A DNA stretch of 64,000 bases from an uncultured Bacteroidales bacterium (GCA_937995875.1 CALKIW010000071.1:1-64000); one strand, 5' to 3'. Shown: positions 54,130-62,602, counted from the stretch's first letter. The notes: generated by a model from the sequence alone, not told the origin. Numbers and translations: made by a program.

Positions 54130-54156
54130 CAAAAGTAGATATTTTTTTATAATTTT
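54130..54156. promoter_or_regulatory. Back-to-back -7 boxes for VanZ gene (-) and transporter gene (+)
   Basis: Minus-strand TACTTTTG (54137-54130) serves the VanZ gene. Plus-strand TAATTTTG (54149-54156) lies 26 bp before the transporter ATG, with TTTG at 54122-54125 (23-bp spacing, longer than ideal). The two promoters overlap, so they may compete. Confidence 0.6.
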
Positions 54157-54182
54157 GCAATCACTTAAGCATTTAAAGTAGT

Positions 54183-55541
54183 ATGTCTGAAGAAAGAGCG
54201 AATTTTGGGAGTAAGCTTGGAATGATTCTTGCCACAGCCGGTGGAGCTGTTGGTTTGGGCAATGTGTGGCGCTTCCCGTATATGACTGGAGAGAACGGAG
54301 GGGCGGCATTTATCCTTATTTATTTAGGATGCGTGGTGCTGTTAGGCATTCCGTGTATGATTTCCGAGTTCATTATTGGACGTCATGGTGCTTCCAACAC
54401 CTATCGTGCATACGCCCGTCTGAGTGGCGGGAGAGCATGGAAATTTGTTGGTTTCCTCGGTGTGCTTACCGGTTTTCTCATCACGGGCTATTACGCTGTT
54501 GTGTCGGGATGGTGTCTGCAATACATCTACGCGTCAGTCATGGGTGAGTTAAATGGTGACTCTCAGTTCGTACAAAACTATTTTACCAGTTTTTCGACCA
54601 ACCCTATACGCCCCATTTTCTGGTTGGCAGTGATTTTGCTGATTGGCCATTACGTAATTATTCATGGCGTGCGTGGCGGTATCGAAAAGGCCTCGAAGCT
54701 GTTGATGCCTACCTTGTTTGTACTGTTATTGATCATCGTTGTGCTCTCCTGTTTGCTTCCCGGAGCTTCGAAAGGTATAGAATTCTTGTTCAAACCCGAC
54801 TTCGGAAAGGTTGATCAGGGGGTGTTTCTCAGTGCTTTGGGACAGTCGTTCTATTCGCTGAGCATTGCAATGGGGTGCATCTGCACCTACGCTTCATATT
54901 ATAGCCGACAGACAAACCTGCTCACTTCGGCCATTCAAGTGTCGGTAGTAGACTCTTTGGTGGCTATTCTTGCCGGACTGATGATATTTCCCGCAGCGTT
55001 CTCTGTGGGTGTTAATCCCGACAGTGGCCCCTCTCTCATCTTTATCACGCTGCCCAATGTGTTCAATCAGGCCTTTGGAGGCATGCCCGTTCTGGGCTGG
55101 GTGGTGTCGCTGATGTTCTATGCTCTGCTGTCGTTGGCAGCCCTGACGTCGCTGATGTCGCTTCACGAGGTAAGTACTTCCTTCTTTTATGAGGAACTGC
55201 ATATATCCCGCAAGAAAGGGGCTGTCATCGTTACGGCAACCACAATCGTCATAGGAGCATTCTGCTCGCTGTCGCTTGGCGACATGAATTACTTGAGTGT
55301 GGCGGGAAAATCGCTGTTTGAAGTGTTCGACTTTGTTACCGGTCAGATATTCCTTCCTGTTGGCGGTTTCCTTACCTGCGTATTCCTGGGATGGTTTGTT
55401 CCAAAGAAAATAGTGAAAGACGAGTTTACCAACTGGGGCACGCTGAGCAGCCGTTTCTTCGGCATCTTCCTGTTTTTGGTGCGTTTTGTTTGCCCAACGG
55501 CCATCTTGGCCATATTTCTTCATCAGCTTAATGTAATCTAA
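54183..55541 (+). CDS. Sodium-dependent amino-acid transporter, NSS family (copy 1)
   Basis: LeuT-fold neurotransmitter:sodium symporter, 452 residues, about 11-12 membrane helices. Signature of helix 1, GLGNVWRFPYMTGENGGAAF (Na+ and substrate site), and helix 2/3 region GIPCMISEFIIGRHG. Helix 6-8 region includes FLSALGQSFYSLSIAMG. No specificity can be assigned (other members carry Trp, Tyr or other neutral amino acids). Followed after 3 bp by a paralogue. Confidence 0.93.
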   Translation: MSEERANFGSKLGMILATAGGAVGLGNVWRFPYMTGENGGAAFILIYLGCVVLLGIPCMISEFIIGRHGASNTYRAYARLSGGRAWKFVGFLGVLTGFLITGYYAVVSGWCLQYIYASVMGELNGDSQFVQNYFTSFSTNPIRPIFWLAVILLIGHYVIIHGVRGGIEKASKLLMPTLFVLLLIIVVLSCLLPGASKGIEFLFKPDFGKVDQGVFLSALGQSFYSLSIAMGCICTYASYYSRQTNLLTSAIQVSVVDSLVAILAGLMIFPAAFSVGVNPDSGPSLIFITLPNVFNQAFGGMPVLGWVVSLMFYALLSLAALTSLMSLHEVSTSFFYEELHISRKKGAVIVTATTIVIGAFCSLSLGDMNYLSVAGKSLFEVFDFVTGQIFLPVGGFLTCVFLGWFVPKKIVKDEFTNWGTLSSRFFGIFLFLVRFVCPTAILAIFLHQLNVI

Positions 55542-55544
55542 GGT

Positions 55545-56888
55545 ATGGCAGAACGCGGTAAATTCGGAACAAAAATCGGTGTCATTTTTGCTACGGTAGG
55601 GTCGGCCGTTGGACTTGGAAACATTTGGCGATTCCCTTATATGACCGGTCAGGATGGTGGCGCGGCTTTCATTTTGATTTATCTTGTTTGTATATTGATA
55701 CTTGGAATACCGGGTATGGCTGCCGAGTTTGTCGTGGGGCGTCACGGCGCTTCCAATGCGGCTCGTGCCTATTACAAGCTGGGTGGCAAGAGGTGGTCGG
55801 CTGTTGGCTATATGGGGGCTGCCACATCGACGATTATATTAGGCTTTTATGCGGTGATTGCCGGTTGGTGCGTGCAATATCTCTTTGCTTCTATCTTTGG
55901 TGAAATCAGTGGTGACGTTACATACGTCTCAACCTATTTCAAGACGTTTTCGTCCGCCCCGATTCGTCCGTTGATATGGACAGTTGCCTTCATTCTGGTT
56001 ACCCACATGGTTGTGATACGTGGGGTGAGGCGGGGAATAGAGAAAGTGAGCAATGTGTTGATGCCTACTTTGTTTGTGCTTCTGCTGATTATCGTGGTCG
56101 CATCGTGTACGCTTCCCGGTGCGGGAGAAGGGATAACGTTCTTGTTTAAGCCCGACTTCTCTAAGGTAACACATAGTGTTTTCCTTGATTCCCTTGGGCA
56201 GGCGTTCTTCTCTCTGTCGTTGGGAACGGCTTGTTTGTGCACCTATTCTTCTTACTTTAGCCGTCAGACCAATCTCCTGAAGTCGGCCGGGCAGATTGCT
56301 TTTCTCGATACTATGGTGGCGATTCTTGCCGGCTTGATGATATTTCCGGCTGCATTTTCAGTAGGCGTGAGTCCCGATAGCGGTCCGTCGCTTATATTTA
56401 TCACGTTGCCGAATGTCTTTCAGCAGGCTTTCACGCCAACTTTAGGCTACATTATTGGTATTCTGTTTTATGCCTTGTTGTCGTTGGCAGCGCTCACCTC
56501 TACCATCTCCATGCACGAGATTGGTACAGCTATTTTCTATGAAGAATTGCACATTTCGCGTAAGAAGGGAGCCGTTTTAGAGACGATTATTGCCGTTTTC
56601 ATCGGTGTATTCTGTTGTTTGTCATGTGGGGCGGCAGATCTTACACTTTTCGGAAAGACTTTCCTCGACTGCTGTGATTATCTCACCTCAAACATCCTTT
56701 TGCCTTTAGGCTCGTTCCTAACTTGTATTCTCATAGGGTGGATAGTGCCCCGAAAGACGGTCAAAGACGAATTTACAAATTGGGGTACGGTCTCTGTCGG
56801 CCTCTATCGGATATGGCTTTTCCTCATTCGCTATGTATCGCCACTGGGCATTGCAGCCGTGTTCCTGCATCAGATGGGACTTATTTAA
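55545..56888 (+). CDS. Sodium-dependent amino-acid transporter, NSS family (copy 2)
   Basis: Paralogue of the preceding gene, 447 residues, same fold: GLGNIWRFPYMTGQDGGAAF, GIPGMAAEFVVGRHGASNA, SLGQAFFSLSLGTACLC. Strong conservation over the whole length (for example IFPAAFSVGV-PDSGPSLIFITLPNVF in both) indicates local tandem duplication. Differences in the helix 3 and helix 10 regions could alter substrate choice. Same operon as copy 1 and the downstream HhH gene (3 bp after). Confidence 0.93.
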   Translation: MAERGKFGTKIGVIFATVGSAVGLGNIWRFPYMTGQDGGAAFILIYLVCILILGIPGMAAEFVVGRHGASNAARAYYKLGGKRWSAVGYMGAATSTIILGFYAVIAGWCVQYLFASIFGEISGDVTYVSTYFKTFSSAPIRPLIWTVAFILVTHMVVIRGVRRGIEKVSNVLMPTLFVLLLIIVVASCTLPGAGEGITFLFKPDFSKVTHSVFLDSLGQAFFSLSLGTACLCTYSSYFSRQTNLLKSAGQIAFLDTMVAILAGLMIFPAAFSVGVSPDSGPSLIFITLPNVFQQAFTPTLGYIIGILFYALLSLAALTSTISMHEIGTAIFYEELHISRKKGAVLETIIAVFIGVFCCLSCGAADLTLFGKTFLDCCDYLTSNILLPLGSFLTCILIGWIVPRKTVKDEFTNWGTVSVGLYRIWLFLIRYVSPLGIAAVFLHQMGLI

Positions 56889-56891
56889 ACT

Positions 56892-57785
56892 ATGAAACTT
56901 AAGGATTTCTTTTATTTCAATCGGTCGGACCGTGCGGTATTGCTCTTTTTCTTACTGCTCGCCGTGATTTCCTGCGCGCTTATTTTCTTTGTCGGCGACG
57001 AGGAAAAAACAACGCAGACAGATGCGGAAGATAGCGTATTTGTTCAAAAAACAACGATTTCATCGACACCGTCGTACACTCATCGGCCTTACATTCAAGC
57101 CGAAACCCGACGAGTGGAGCGTTTCCCATTCGACCCTAATACCGCTGACAGTACAGCCTTCTTACGCTTAGGGTTGCAGTATTGGCAAGTCCGCAATATT
57201 TATAAATACCGTGCAGCGGGTGGCGTTTATCGCAAACCATCGGACTTTGCACGCCTCTACGGTCTTACTCAAAAGCAATATCGCGAACTGGAGCCATACA
57301 TCCGTATCAGCAAAGATTATGCGCCGGCGTCCGAGCTTTTCGCTAAGGAGCATCATGAGAGAAAGGACACGACACACCGCTACCCGGTAAAGCTGAAACC
57401 TACGGAGCGCATCGACTTGAATGTTTCCGACACATCAGCTTTGAAACGTGTGCCGGGCATAGGCGGATACTATGCTAACAGAATTGTCAGTTATCGTCAG
57501 AGACTGGGCGGGTTTTACAGTAGGGAGCAGCTACGGGAGATAGAAGATTTCCCGGAAGAGGCCATTTCTTTCTTCAATGTGAGTAACAACATTCATAAAA
57601 TCAACGTCAATAGGTTGAAGCTGAATGAGCTGAAGCGCCATCCTTACATTAATTATTATCAGGCAAAGGCCATCTTATCCTTTCGCCGATTGCGGGGACC
57701 GCTGAAAAGTTTAAACGATTTGAGATTGTTAAAGGATTTCACGGCAAGTGATATTGAGCGTCTCAGCCACTATGTTGAGTTTTAA
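56892..57785 (+). CDS. Membrane-anchored helix-hairpin-helix (ComEA-like) protein
   Basis: A 297-residue protein with one N-terminal membrane segment (VLLFFLLLAVISCALIFFVG), a short linker, and three ComEA-type HhH regions: FDPNTADSTAFLRLGLQ with IYKYRAAGGVYRKPSDFARLYGL; IDLNVSDTSALKRVPGIGGYYANRIVSYRQRLGGFYS; and INVNRLKLNELKRHPYINYYQAKAILSFR. Such proteins bind DNA non-specifically and in competent bacteria act in DNA uptake, but no competence genes are nearby. Follows the transporters without a gap, closed by a terminator at 57882. Confidence 0.88.
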   Translation: MKLKDFFYFNRSDRAVLLFFLLLAVISCALIFFVGDEEKTTQTDAEDSVFVQKTTISSTPSYTHRPYIQAETRRVERFPFDPNTADSTAFLRLGLQYWQVRNIYKYRAAGGVYRKPSDFARLYGLTQKQYRELEPYIRISKDYAPASELFAKEHHERKDTTHRYPVKLKPTERIDLNVSDTSALKRVPGIGGYYANRIVSYRQRLGGFYSREQLREIEDFPEEAISFFNVSNNIHKINVNRLKLNELKRHPYINYYQAKAILSFRRLRGPLKSLNDLRLLKDFTASDIERLSHYVEF

Positions 57786-57881
57786 ACATTGATGAGATGA
57801 GCCGTTTTTGGGTTTTTCAAGTCTTTTAAAATCAATAAATATAGTTGTTAATAATCTTCCTCTTGAGTAGGGGATATAAAG

Positions 57882-57911
57882 CAAAAGAGATTGCCGTAGC
57901 AATCTCTTTTG
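57882..57911. terminator. Bidirectional terminator between the HhH gene and tRNA-Pro
   Basis: Perfect 13-bp inverted repeat CAAAAGAGATTGC (57882-57894) / GCAATCTCTTTTG (57899-57911) with a 4-nt loop and U-rich arms in both directions. Serves the HhH gene (plus) and tRNA-Pro (minus). Confidence 0.85.
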
Positions 57912-57916
57912 TCATG

Positions 57917-57989
57917 TCGGGATGAGGCGACTCGAACGCCCGACCCCTACGTCCCGAACGTAGTGCGCTACCAACTGCGCTACATCCCG
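57917..57989 (-). tRNA. tRNA-Pro (anticodon CGG)
   Basis: Minus strand: CGGGATG pairs with CATCCCG (acceptor), discriminator A. Anticodon arm CTACG-TTCGGGA-CGTAG shows CGG, reading CCG proline codons; T-arm GTTCGAGTC. 73 nt. CCA not encoded. TACCTTTG (58048-58041, minus) is its -7 box. Confidence 0.95.
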
Positions 57990-58040
57990 ATCTGTATCTT
58001 TAAAACAGGAAAGTTTATCCTATTTCCTTTAAAGACGGTG

Positions 58041-58048
58041 CAAAGGTA
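58041..58048 (-). promoter_or_regulatory. -7 box of the tRNA-Pro promoter
   Basis: TACCTTTG on the minus strand, 51 bp before the tRNA 5' end. No clear TTTG at the -33 position. Confidence 0.6.
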
Positions 58049-58088
58049 CATCTTTTTTCTGAAACGTGTATAATTTTATAAGAAAAAG

Positions 58089-58120
58089 TTTGTAAGTATG
58101 GTTAAAAAACACTACCTTTG
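58089..58120 (+). promoter_or_regulatory. Consensus promoter of tRNA-Phe
   Basis: TTTG (58089-58092), 20-bp spacer, TACCTTTG (58113-58120), then 19 bp to the tRNA 5' end. Same arrangement and same -7 sequence as the tRNA-Glu promoter. Confidence 0.85.
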
Positions 58121-58139
58121 CACTCGCAATTAAGAAAAA

Positions 58140-58212
58140 GGTACCTTAGCTCAGGTGGTAGAGCAATGGACTGAAAATCCATGTGTCCTTGGTTCAACTC
58201 CAAGAGGTACCA
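58140..58212 (+). tRNA. tRNA-Phe (anticodon GAA)
   Basis: GGTACCT pairs with AGGTACC (acceptor), discriminator A. Anticodon arm ATGGA-CTGAAAA-TCCAT shows GAA; T-arm GGTTCAACTCC. 73 nt. Followed by a rho-independent terminator. Confidence 0.96.
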
Positions 58213-58229
58213 CTTCCTCCTTTCATTCG

Positions 58230-58266
58230 GCCCGGTTGTTGCTTCGTGTGACGCCGGGCTTTTTTA
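58230..58266 (+). terminator. Terminator of tRNA-Phe
   Basis: GCCCGG (58230-58235) / CCGGGC (58254-58259) stem with an 18-nt loop, followed by six Ts. Confidence 0.8.
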
Positions 58267-58589
58267 ATTCATAATTCACAATTCATAATTCATAATTATG
58301 TGCCATACCCGTTGGTTGTGAATTGGAAACCTATTGAGAAAGACATAGGGTGTGATTCTTTTGCCGCTTTTGGCCTATGTATACATTCACAATTCATTAT
58401 TCACAATTAGCGGGTGCAGTATATCATTGTGAATTGAAAATTGTGCATTCTGAATTGGAAACCTGTCAAGAAAGACATAGGGTGTGTTTCTTTTGCCACT
58501 TTTGGCCTATGTATTCATTCACAATTCATCGTTCACAATTAACGGGTGCAGTATATCATTGTGAATTGAAAATTGTGCATTGTGAATTA
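58266..58589. repeat. 132-bp direct duplication in AATTCATAATT-type repeat DNA
   Basis: Begins with AATTCATAATTCACAATTC stutter (58266-58298). Two near-identical 132-bp units then start at 58319 and 58451 (each TGAATTGGAAACCT...), containing GACATAGGGTGTG, TTTTGGCCTATGTAT, ATTCACAATT, and GCGGGTGCAGTATATC flanked by inverted ATTGTGAATT. The second unit ends at 58582. The stop codon of murF (58587-58589, minus) sits at the repeat edge. Open frames across it mirror the duplication and are not genes. Confidence 0.92.
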
Positions 58590-59930
58590 TAAAGCTTCTG
58601 TGATTTGCGCAAGATGTATGCCATTCGAGCCTTTGATCAAGATATAGTTGCCGGATGGTTGCTCTTTGTTGATGGCGTCTTTCACTTCTGCCGCATCCTT
58701 GAACTTTCGGAAGTTGCATTGTGTTTTTGCAAATTCCTCGCCAACGAGCCATACGGTGTCGAAGTCAGATCCCTTGAGCATCTCTGCTATCTTCTGATGT
58801 TCCTCCTGACTGATGTCTCCCAACTCGCGCATATCGCCTAAAATCGCCATTTTGGGCTGGGGAACATTGGTACGCTCAAAGTTTTCTATGGCTGCCGCCA
58901 TACTCGTGGGGTTGGCGTTATAGGCATCAACGATGAGCCAGTTTCGCTCTGTTTGCTCCAACTGAGAGCGGTTGTTGCTTGGCACATAATTTTCTATGGC
59001 ATGACAAATCTGCTGTGGTGTCAGTCCGAAATGCAATCCAACGGTCACCGCTGCCAGCACATTGTCGAGGTTGTATGCGCCGATGAGTTTAGTCTGAACT
59101 TCAAACTTGGAGCTTCCCGCCTGTTCCTTGCAGGTGGCCGCCCGCAGGTTTTCGGACATGATAGCCCATTGCAGTTTGAGAAAAGGCTCACAGCTCACGA
59201 CCTCACCCCATACTTGTGCCTGCTCGTTCTGCCCATAGCTGACGACGTGTTCGAGCCCGCGCTGCCGGGCCATTGCCACCAAATGGTTGTTACTTGTATT
59301 GAGAAAGGTCAGCGCATGGTGTGCTTTCAGAAAATCATAAAGTTCACCTTTGGCCTGCATCACCCCCTCGAACGATTTGAAACCCTGCAGATGCGCACGC
59401 CCCACGTTGGTGATAAGCCCGCACGTAGGTTCCACATAGTCTACCAATTTCTTGATGTCGCCCACATGAGACGCTCCCATCTCCACCACTGCGATGTCGT
59501 GTTCCTTGTTCAGGCGCAACAGCGTTTTGGGCACCCCCACGTCGTTGTTGAAGTTGCCTTCGGTGTGCATCACGTTGTATTTCTCTGCCAGCACCGATGA
59601 AATCAGTTCTTTTGTGGTGGTTTTGCCATTTGTCCCGGTAATGCCAATCACCGGGATGTCGAATTGGCGGCGGTGCTCGCGGGCGAGTTCTTTATAAGTA
59701 AGCAGGCAATCGTCCACCAAAATGATGCGATCGTCTGTTTCGTTGTCATACTCCTTTTCGTCGATAATGGCATAACTGCAACCCTGATCGAGCGCGGATT
59801 TGGCAAATTTGTTACCGTCGAACGAAGTTCCTTTCAGTGCGATGAAAATACTGTCTTTAGGGCAGTTGCGGCTATCTGTCGTCACTTCCGGATGTTGCAG
59901 ATAGAGCTGATACAATTCTTTAATATCCAT
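58587..59930 (-). CDS. murF: UDP-N-acetylmuramoyl-tripeptide--D-alanyl-D-alanine ligase
   Basis: Adds D-Ala-D-Ala to UDP-MurNAc-tripeptide. ATG at 59930 gives 447 residues (MDIKELYQLYLQHPEVTTDSRN), chosen because the 18 residues upstream show no family similarity. Motifs: FIALKGTSFDGNKFA, P-loop ITGTNGKTTTKEL near residue 100, VVEMGASHVGDI, NVGRAHLQGF and the C-terminal YNANPTSMAAAI. It is the only Mur ligase outside the dcw cluster, separated from murE by about 24 kb, with TATTTTTG (59989-59982, minus) as a possible -7 box. Confidence 0.95.
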   Translation of the reverse strand: MDIKELYQLYLQHPEVTTDSRNCPKDSIFIALKGTSFDGNKFAKSALDQGCSYAIIDEKEYDNETDDRIILVDDCLLTYKELAREHRRQFDIPVIGITGTNGKTTTKELISSVLAEKYNVMHTEGNFNNDVGVPKTLLRLNKEHDIAVVEMGASHVGDIKKLVDYVEPTCGLITNVGRAHLQGFKSFEGVMQAKGELYDFLKAHHALTFLNTSNNHLVAMARQRGLEHVVSYGQNEQAQVWGEVVSCEPFLKLQWAIMSENLRAATCKEQAGSSKFEVQTKLIGAYNLDNVLAAVTVGLHFGLTPQQICHAIENYVPSNNRSQLEQTERNWLIVDAYNANPTSMAAAIENFERTNVPQPKMAILGDMRELGDISQEEHQKIAEMLKGSDFDTVWLVGEEFAKTQCNFRKFKDAAEVKDAINKEQPSGNYILIKGSNGIHLAQITEAL

Positions 59931-60127
59931 GTTTGTTTTCAATATCATAAGGGCGGCCTTATGTTTGCTTGTTGTATGATGCAAAAATACTTCAAAAGTT
60001 TATCATATCCAAGAAATGAGAAAGAAAAACCCGTACTTAATGATGGAAACAGAAGGATGGGTTTCTATGCTAACGGAAACTTGGCCGACGGTGCAACATC
60101 AGACCGATATTCGTTTGGAGATACCCC

Positions 60128-60509
60128 ATTTTTCTTTACAAGTGCCCCTTTATATTGCGCGTATTTAAAAAATGTTTTGCTTTCGTCCGAAATTCGCTAA
60201 TTTTACGAGGGTTTCTTAGTTGTCTGATAATCAGTATGTTCTGAAAACATGCGCTTATGCTCTCAATCTTGCCAATCGCGGTTGCATATCGAACGGCATT
60301 GCGAGAAGGCCTTAGCCGCAGAGAGAATGAGGCTTAACCGTGTGGCGGTTGAAGCCTAACCATACCGCGATTCGGCCTTCGCCATGATATGGCGAGGCAC
60401 AAAATGCGGACAGAGAGCAGTTTTGATGTTGCGCAAACCGATAATGATGGCAAAAACATAGCCCTTTTTGCGCTCATTGCTTCGAAAATAATCACCGAAA
60501 AACAGTAAT
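60128..60509 (+). repeat. 382-bp interspersed intergenic element, copy 4
   Basis: Same family and orientation as 19231-19610 and 49386-49766. Four 22-bp units at 60307, 60329, 60351 and 60373 (to 60394), then 115 bp to the end. A near-consensus promoter is retained: TTTG (60176-60179), 18 bp, TAATTTTA (60198-60205). Lies in the divergent gap between murF and folP. Confidence 0.88.
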
Positions 60510-60623
60510 TAAAATTAACAAAAAAGATTTATCAGATGGACGATGGATGCTTCGGAATGACAGCGTTAAAAAAATGTGTAGACGTCTGTAGCAAATTTCA
60601 TTGGCAGTTTACTGATTATTTTG

Positions 60624-60631
60624 TAAATTTG
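60624..60631 (+). promoter_or_regulatory. -7 box of the folP-cdaA promoter
   Basis: TAAATTTG, 18 bp before the folP ATG, with TTG 20 bp upstream of it (60601-60603). Confidence 0.65.
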
Positions 60632-60649
60632 TAGAAAAATACCGAGATA

Positions 60650-61444
60650 ATGGATTATACAATCAATGTTCGTGGCAAGCTGATGTCTTTGGCCGAGCCG
60701 CAAGTGATGGGAATTATGAATGTCACCCCCAATTCGTTTTATGCGGCGAGCCTTGTGCAGACGGAGGAAACTATCCGTGCACGCGTGAAACAGGTCAGGG
60801 CAGAGGGCGCGACGATTATTGATGTGGGCGCCTGCTCCACTAATCCCTATCTTGAGAAGCTGACCACTGAGGATGAGGAAATGCAGCAACTCGATATGGC
60901 GCTGTCTATATTGAAGGAAGAAGATGCAGAAATCCCCGTTTCCATCGATACTTTTCGCTCGAAAGTGGCACAAATGTGCATCGAAAAATATCATGTGGAT
61001 ATCATCAATGACATATCAACGGGCAAAGACCCCGATATGTTCCCGTTGGTGGCAGAAACGGGCACGCCTTACATTCTGATGACGCAGAAGGCAACGCTCC
61101 ACGACGTGTTGATGGAGTTTTCGGAAAAAGTGCAGCAGTTGCGCGAGCTCGGCCAGAAAGACATCATACTCGACCCCGGCTACGGCTTTGGCAAAACAAT
61201 GGCTCAAAACTTCAAACTCTACGATGAAATGGAGCGTTTTAGGGTGTTGGAGCTGCCTTTGCTCGTGGGAATTTCGCGTAAGAGAATGATATACCAAACA
61301 CTCGACATTACCCCAGAGGAGTCGCTCAACGGCACCACCGTACTTAACACCATTGCCCTGATGAAGGGTGCCGACATCCTTCGTGTGCACGATGTGAAAG
61401 AAGCGGTGGAGGCGGTGAAGCTATACAAGGCACTGATAAGTTAG
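60650..61444 (+). CDS. folP: Dihydropteroate synthase with unusual active-site loops
   Basis: Condenses dihydropterin pyrophosphate with p-aminobenzoate in folate synthesis; the target of sulfonamides. 264 residues, TIM barrel. Loop 1 reads GIMNVTPNSFYAAS (usual NVTPDSFSDG: Asp to Asn). Loop 2 reads DVGACSTNPY (usual DIGGESTRPG: Arg to Asn). Other motifs are normal: PVSIDTFR, IINDIS, DPGYGFGKTMAQNF, VGISRKRM and RVHDV. Operon with cdaA, 174 bp downstream. Confidence 0.9.
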   Translation: MDYTINVRGKLMSLAEPQVMGIMNVTPNSFYAASLVQTEETIRARVKQVRAEGATIIDVGACSTNPYLEKLTTEDEEMQQLDMALSILKEEDAEIPVSIDTFRSKVAQMCIEKYHVDIINDISTGKDPDMFPLVAETGTPYILMTQKATLHDVLMEFSEKVQQLRELGQKDIILDPGYGFGKTMAQNFKLYDEMERFRVLELPLLVGISRKRMIYQTLDITPEESLNGTTVLNTIALMKGADILRVHDVKEAVEAVKLYKALIS

Positions 61445-61618
61445 GAAACACCGTAAACATGAAGTCGCGGTCAATGCCCGTATGGGCACCGGAAGACTTT
61501 ATCTGTGCTCTTGGCTGCGAGGTGCACCCACGTATCGATCAGATTAAAAAGGGCTGTCCTCAGCAAGTGTGGCGAGCGATAGAAAGCTCCTCCTTTAACT
61601 CCTGAAAAATAAAAAGTT

Positions 61619-62395
61619 ATGTTCTTCGAATTTGGAATTAAAGACATCATCGACATTCTGCTTGTCGCCCTGATGCTCTACTACCTCTACCGACTGATGA
61701 AAGAGAGCCGTTCGCTCAATGTTTTCGTCGGCATCATGGTGTTTGTGCTGATGTGGCTGTTTGTGTCGCAGGTGTTGGAAATGCGCTTGCTAGGCAGCAT
61801 AATGGATAAGTTGGTGAGCGTGGGTGTTATCGGACTGATTGTTCTTTTCAAGGACGAGATACGCAAGTTTCTCTATCAGATTGGCGAGCATCGACGCGTG
61901 AAACATCTGCTGAAGTTTTTCAAGCCCAAAAAAGAAGTGACCGACGAAGAAGACAAAGAAACCATCATGCCTATTGTCTGGTCGTGTATGGATATGGCCA
62001 AAGGTAAGGTGGGTGCGCTCATCGTGATAGAGCGGTCTGTTTCGCTCAGCGAGATTGTACAGACAGGCGAAATTCTCGATGCCGGAGTGAACAAACTTTT
62101 GATAGAGAATATATTTTTCAAGAACTCACCTTTGCACGATGGTGCGATGATCATCTCGAACAGACGCATCAAGGCAGCAGGGTGTATTCTGCCGGTGAGC
62201 CACAGTATGGATATTCCTAAAGAGCTGGGGTTGCGACATCGGGCAGCAATGGGCATCTCGCAGGATTCAGATGCGATAGCTGTGGTGGTGTCGGAGGAGA
62301 CTGGCCGTATCAGTGTGGCCATCAAGGGGCGGTTTCATCTACGCCTGTCGGCAGAGGAACTCGAAAGCATTCTGGCTAAGGAGCTGAGAGTGTGA
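61619..62395 (+). CDS. cdaA: Diadenylate cyclase CdaA (membrane c-di-AMP synthase)
   Basis: Makes cyclic di-AMP from two ATP. 258 residues: three predicted N-terminal membrane helices (about residues 10-80: IIDILLVALMLYYLYRLM, LNVFVGIMVFVLMWLFVS, LVSVGVIGLIVLF) and a DAC domain with the catalytic SPLHDGAMII and RHRAAMGISQDSDAIAVVVSEETG motifs. In Firmicutes cdaA is followed by cdaR and glmM; here its neighbour is folP and no YbbR-type regulator is present, the usual Bacteroidetes layout. Confidence 0.95.
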   Translation: MFFEFGIKDIIDILLVALMLYYLYRLMKESRSLNVFVGIMVFVLMWLFVSQVLEMRLLGSIMDKLVSVGVIGLIVLFKDEIRKFLYQIGEHRRVKHLLKFFKPKKEVTDEEDKETIMPIVWSCMDMAKGKVGALIVIERSVSLSEIVQTGEILDAGVNKLLIENIFFKNSPLHDGAMIISNRRIKAAGCILPVSHSMDIPKELGLRHRAAMGISQDSDAIAVVVSEETGRISVAIKGRFHLRLSAEELESILAKELRV

Positions 62396-62602
62396 GGGGG
62401 CTGAAATTTGGCAAGACTGATTCAGAGGCCTCGCTTTTTTCTTGATAAGAATATCTGAGCTGTGGGCGACGACATTGCCTTGTAAAATAAAGCAAATGAA
62501 AACGGCTCCGGAATGCGTCCGGATATCTTTCTTGTTTTTCGTACGGCAAAAGGCAAAAGAGCGTGCCATAGTCAAACAGCAAATGTTAACGACATTTAAC
62601 CC

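Noticed and set aside
58377..58592. 71-codon frame with repeated GAVYHCELKIVH peptides
   Set aside because: It lies wholly in the 132-bp duplication of AATTCATAATT-type non-coding DNA.
61471..61656. 61-codon minus-strand frame between folP and cdaA
   Set aside because: It overlaps the cdaA start, has no promoter and no recognisable product.
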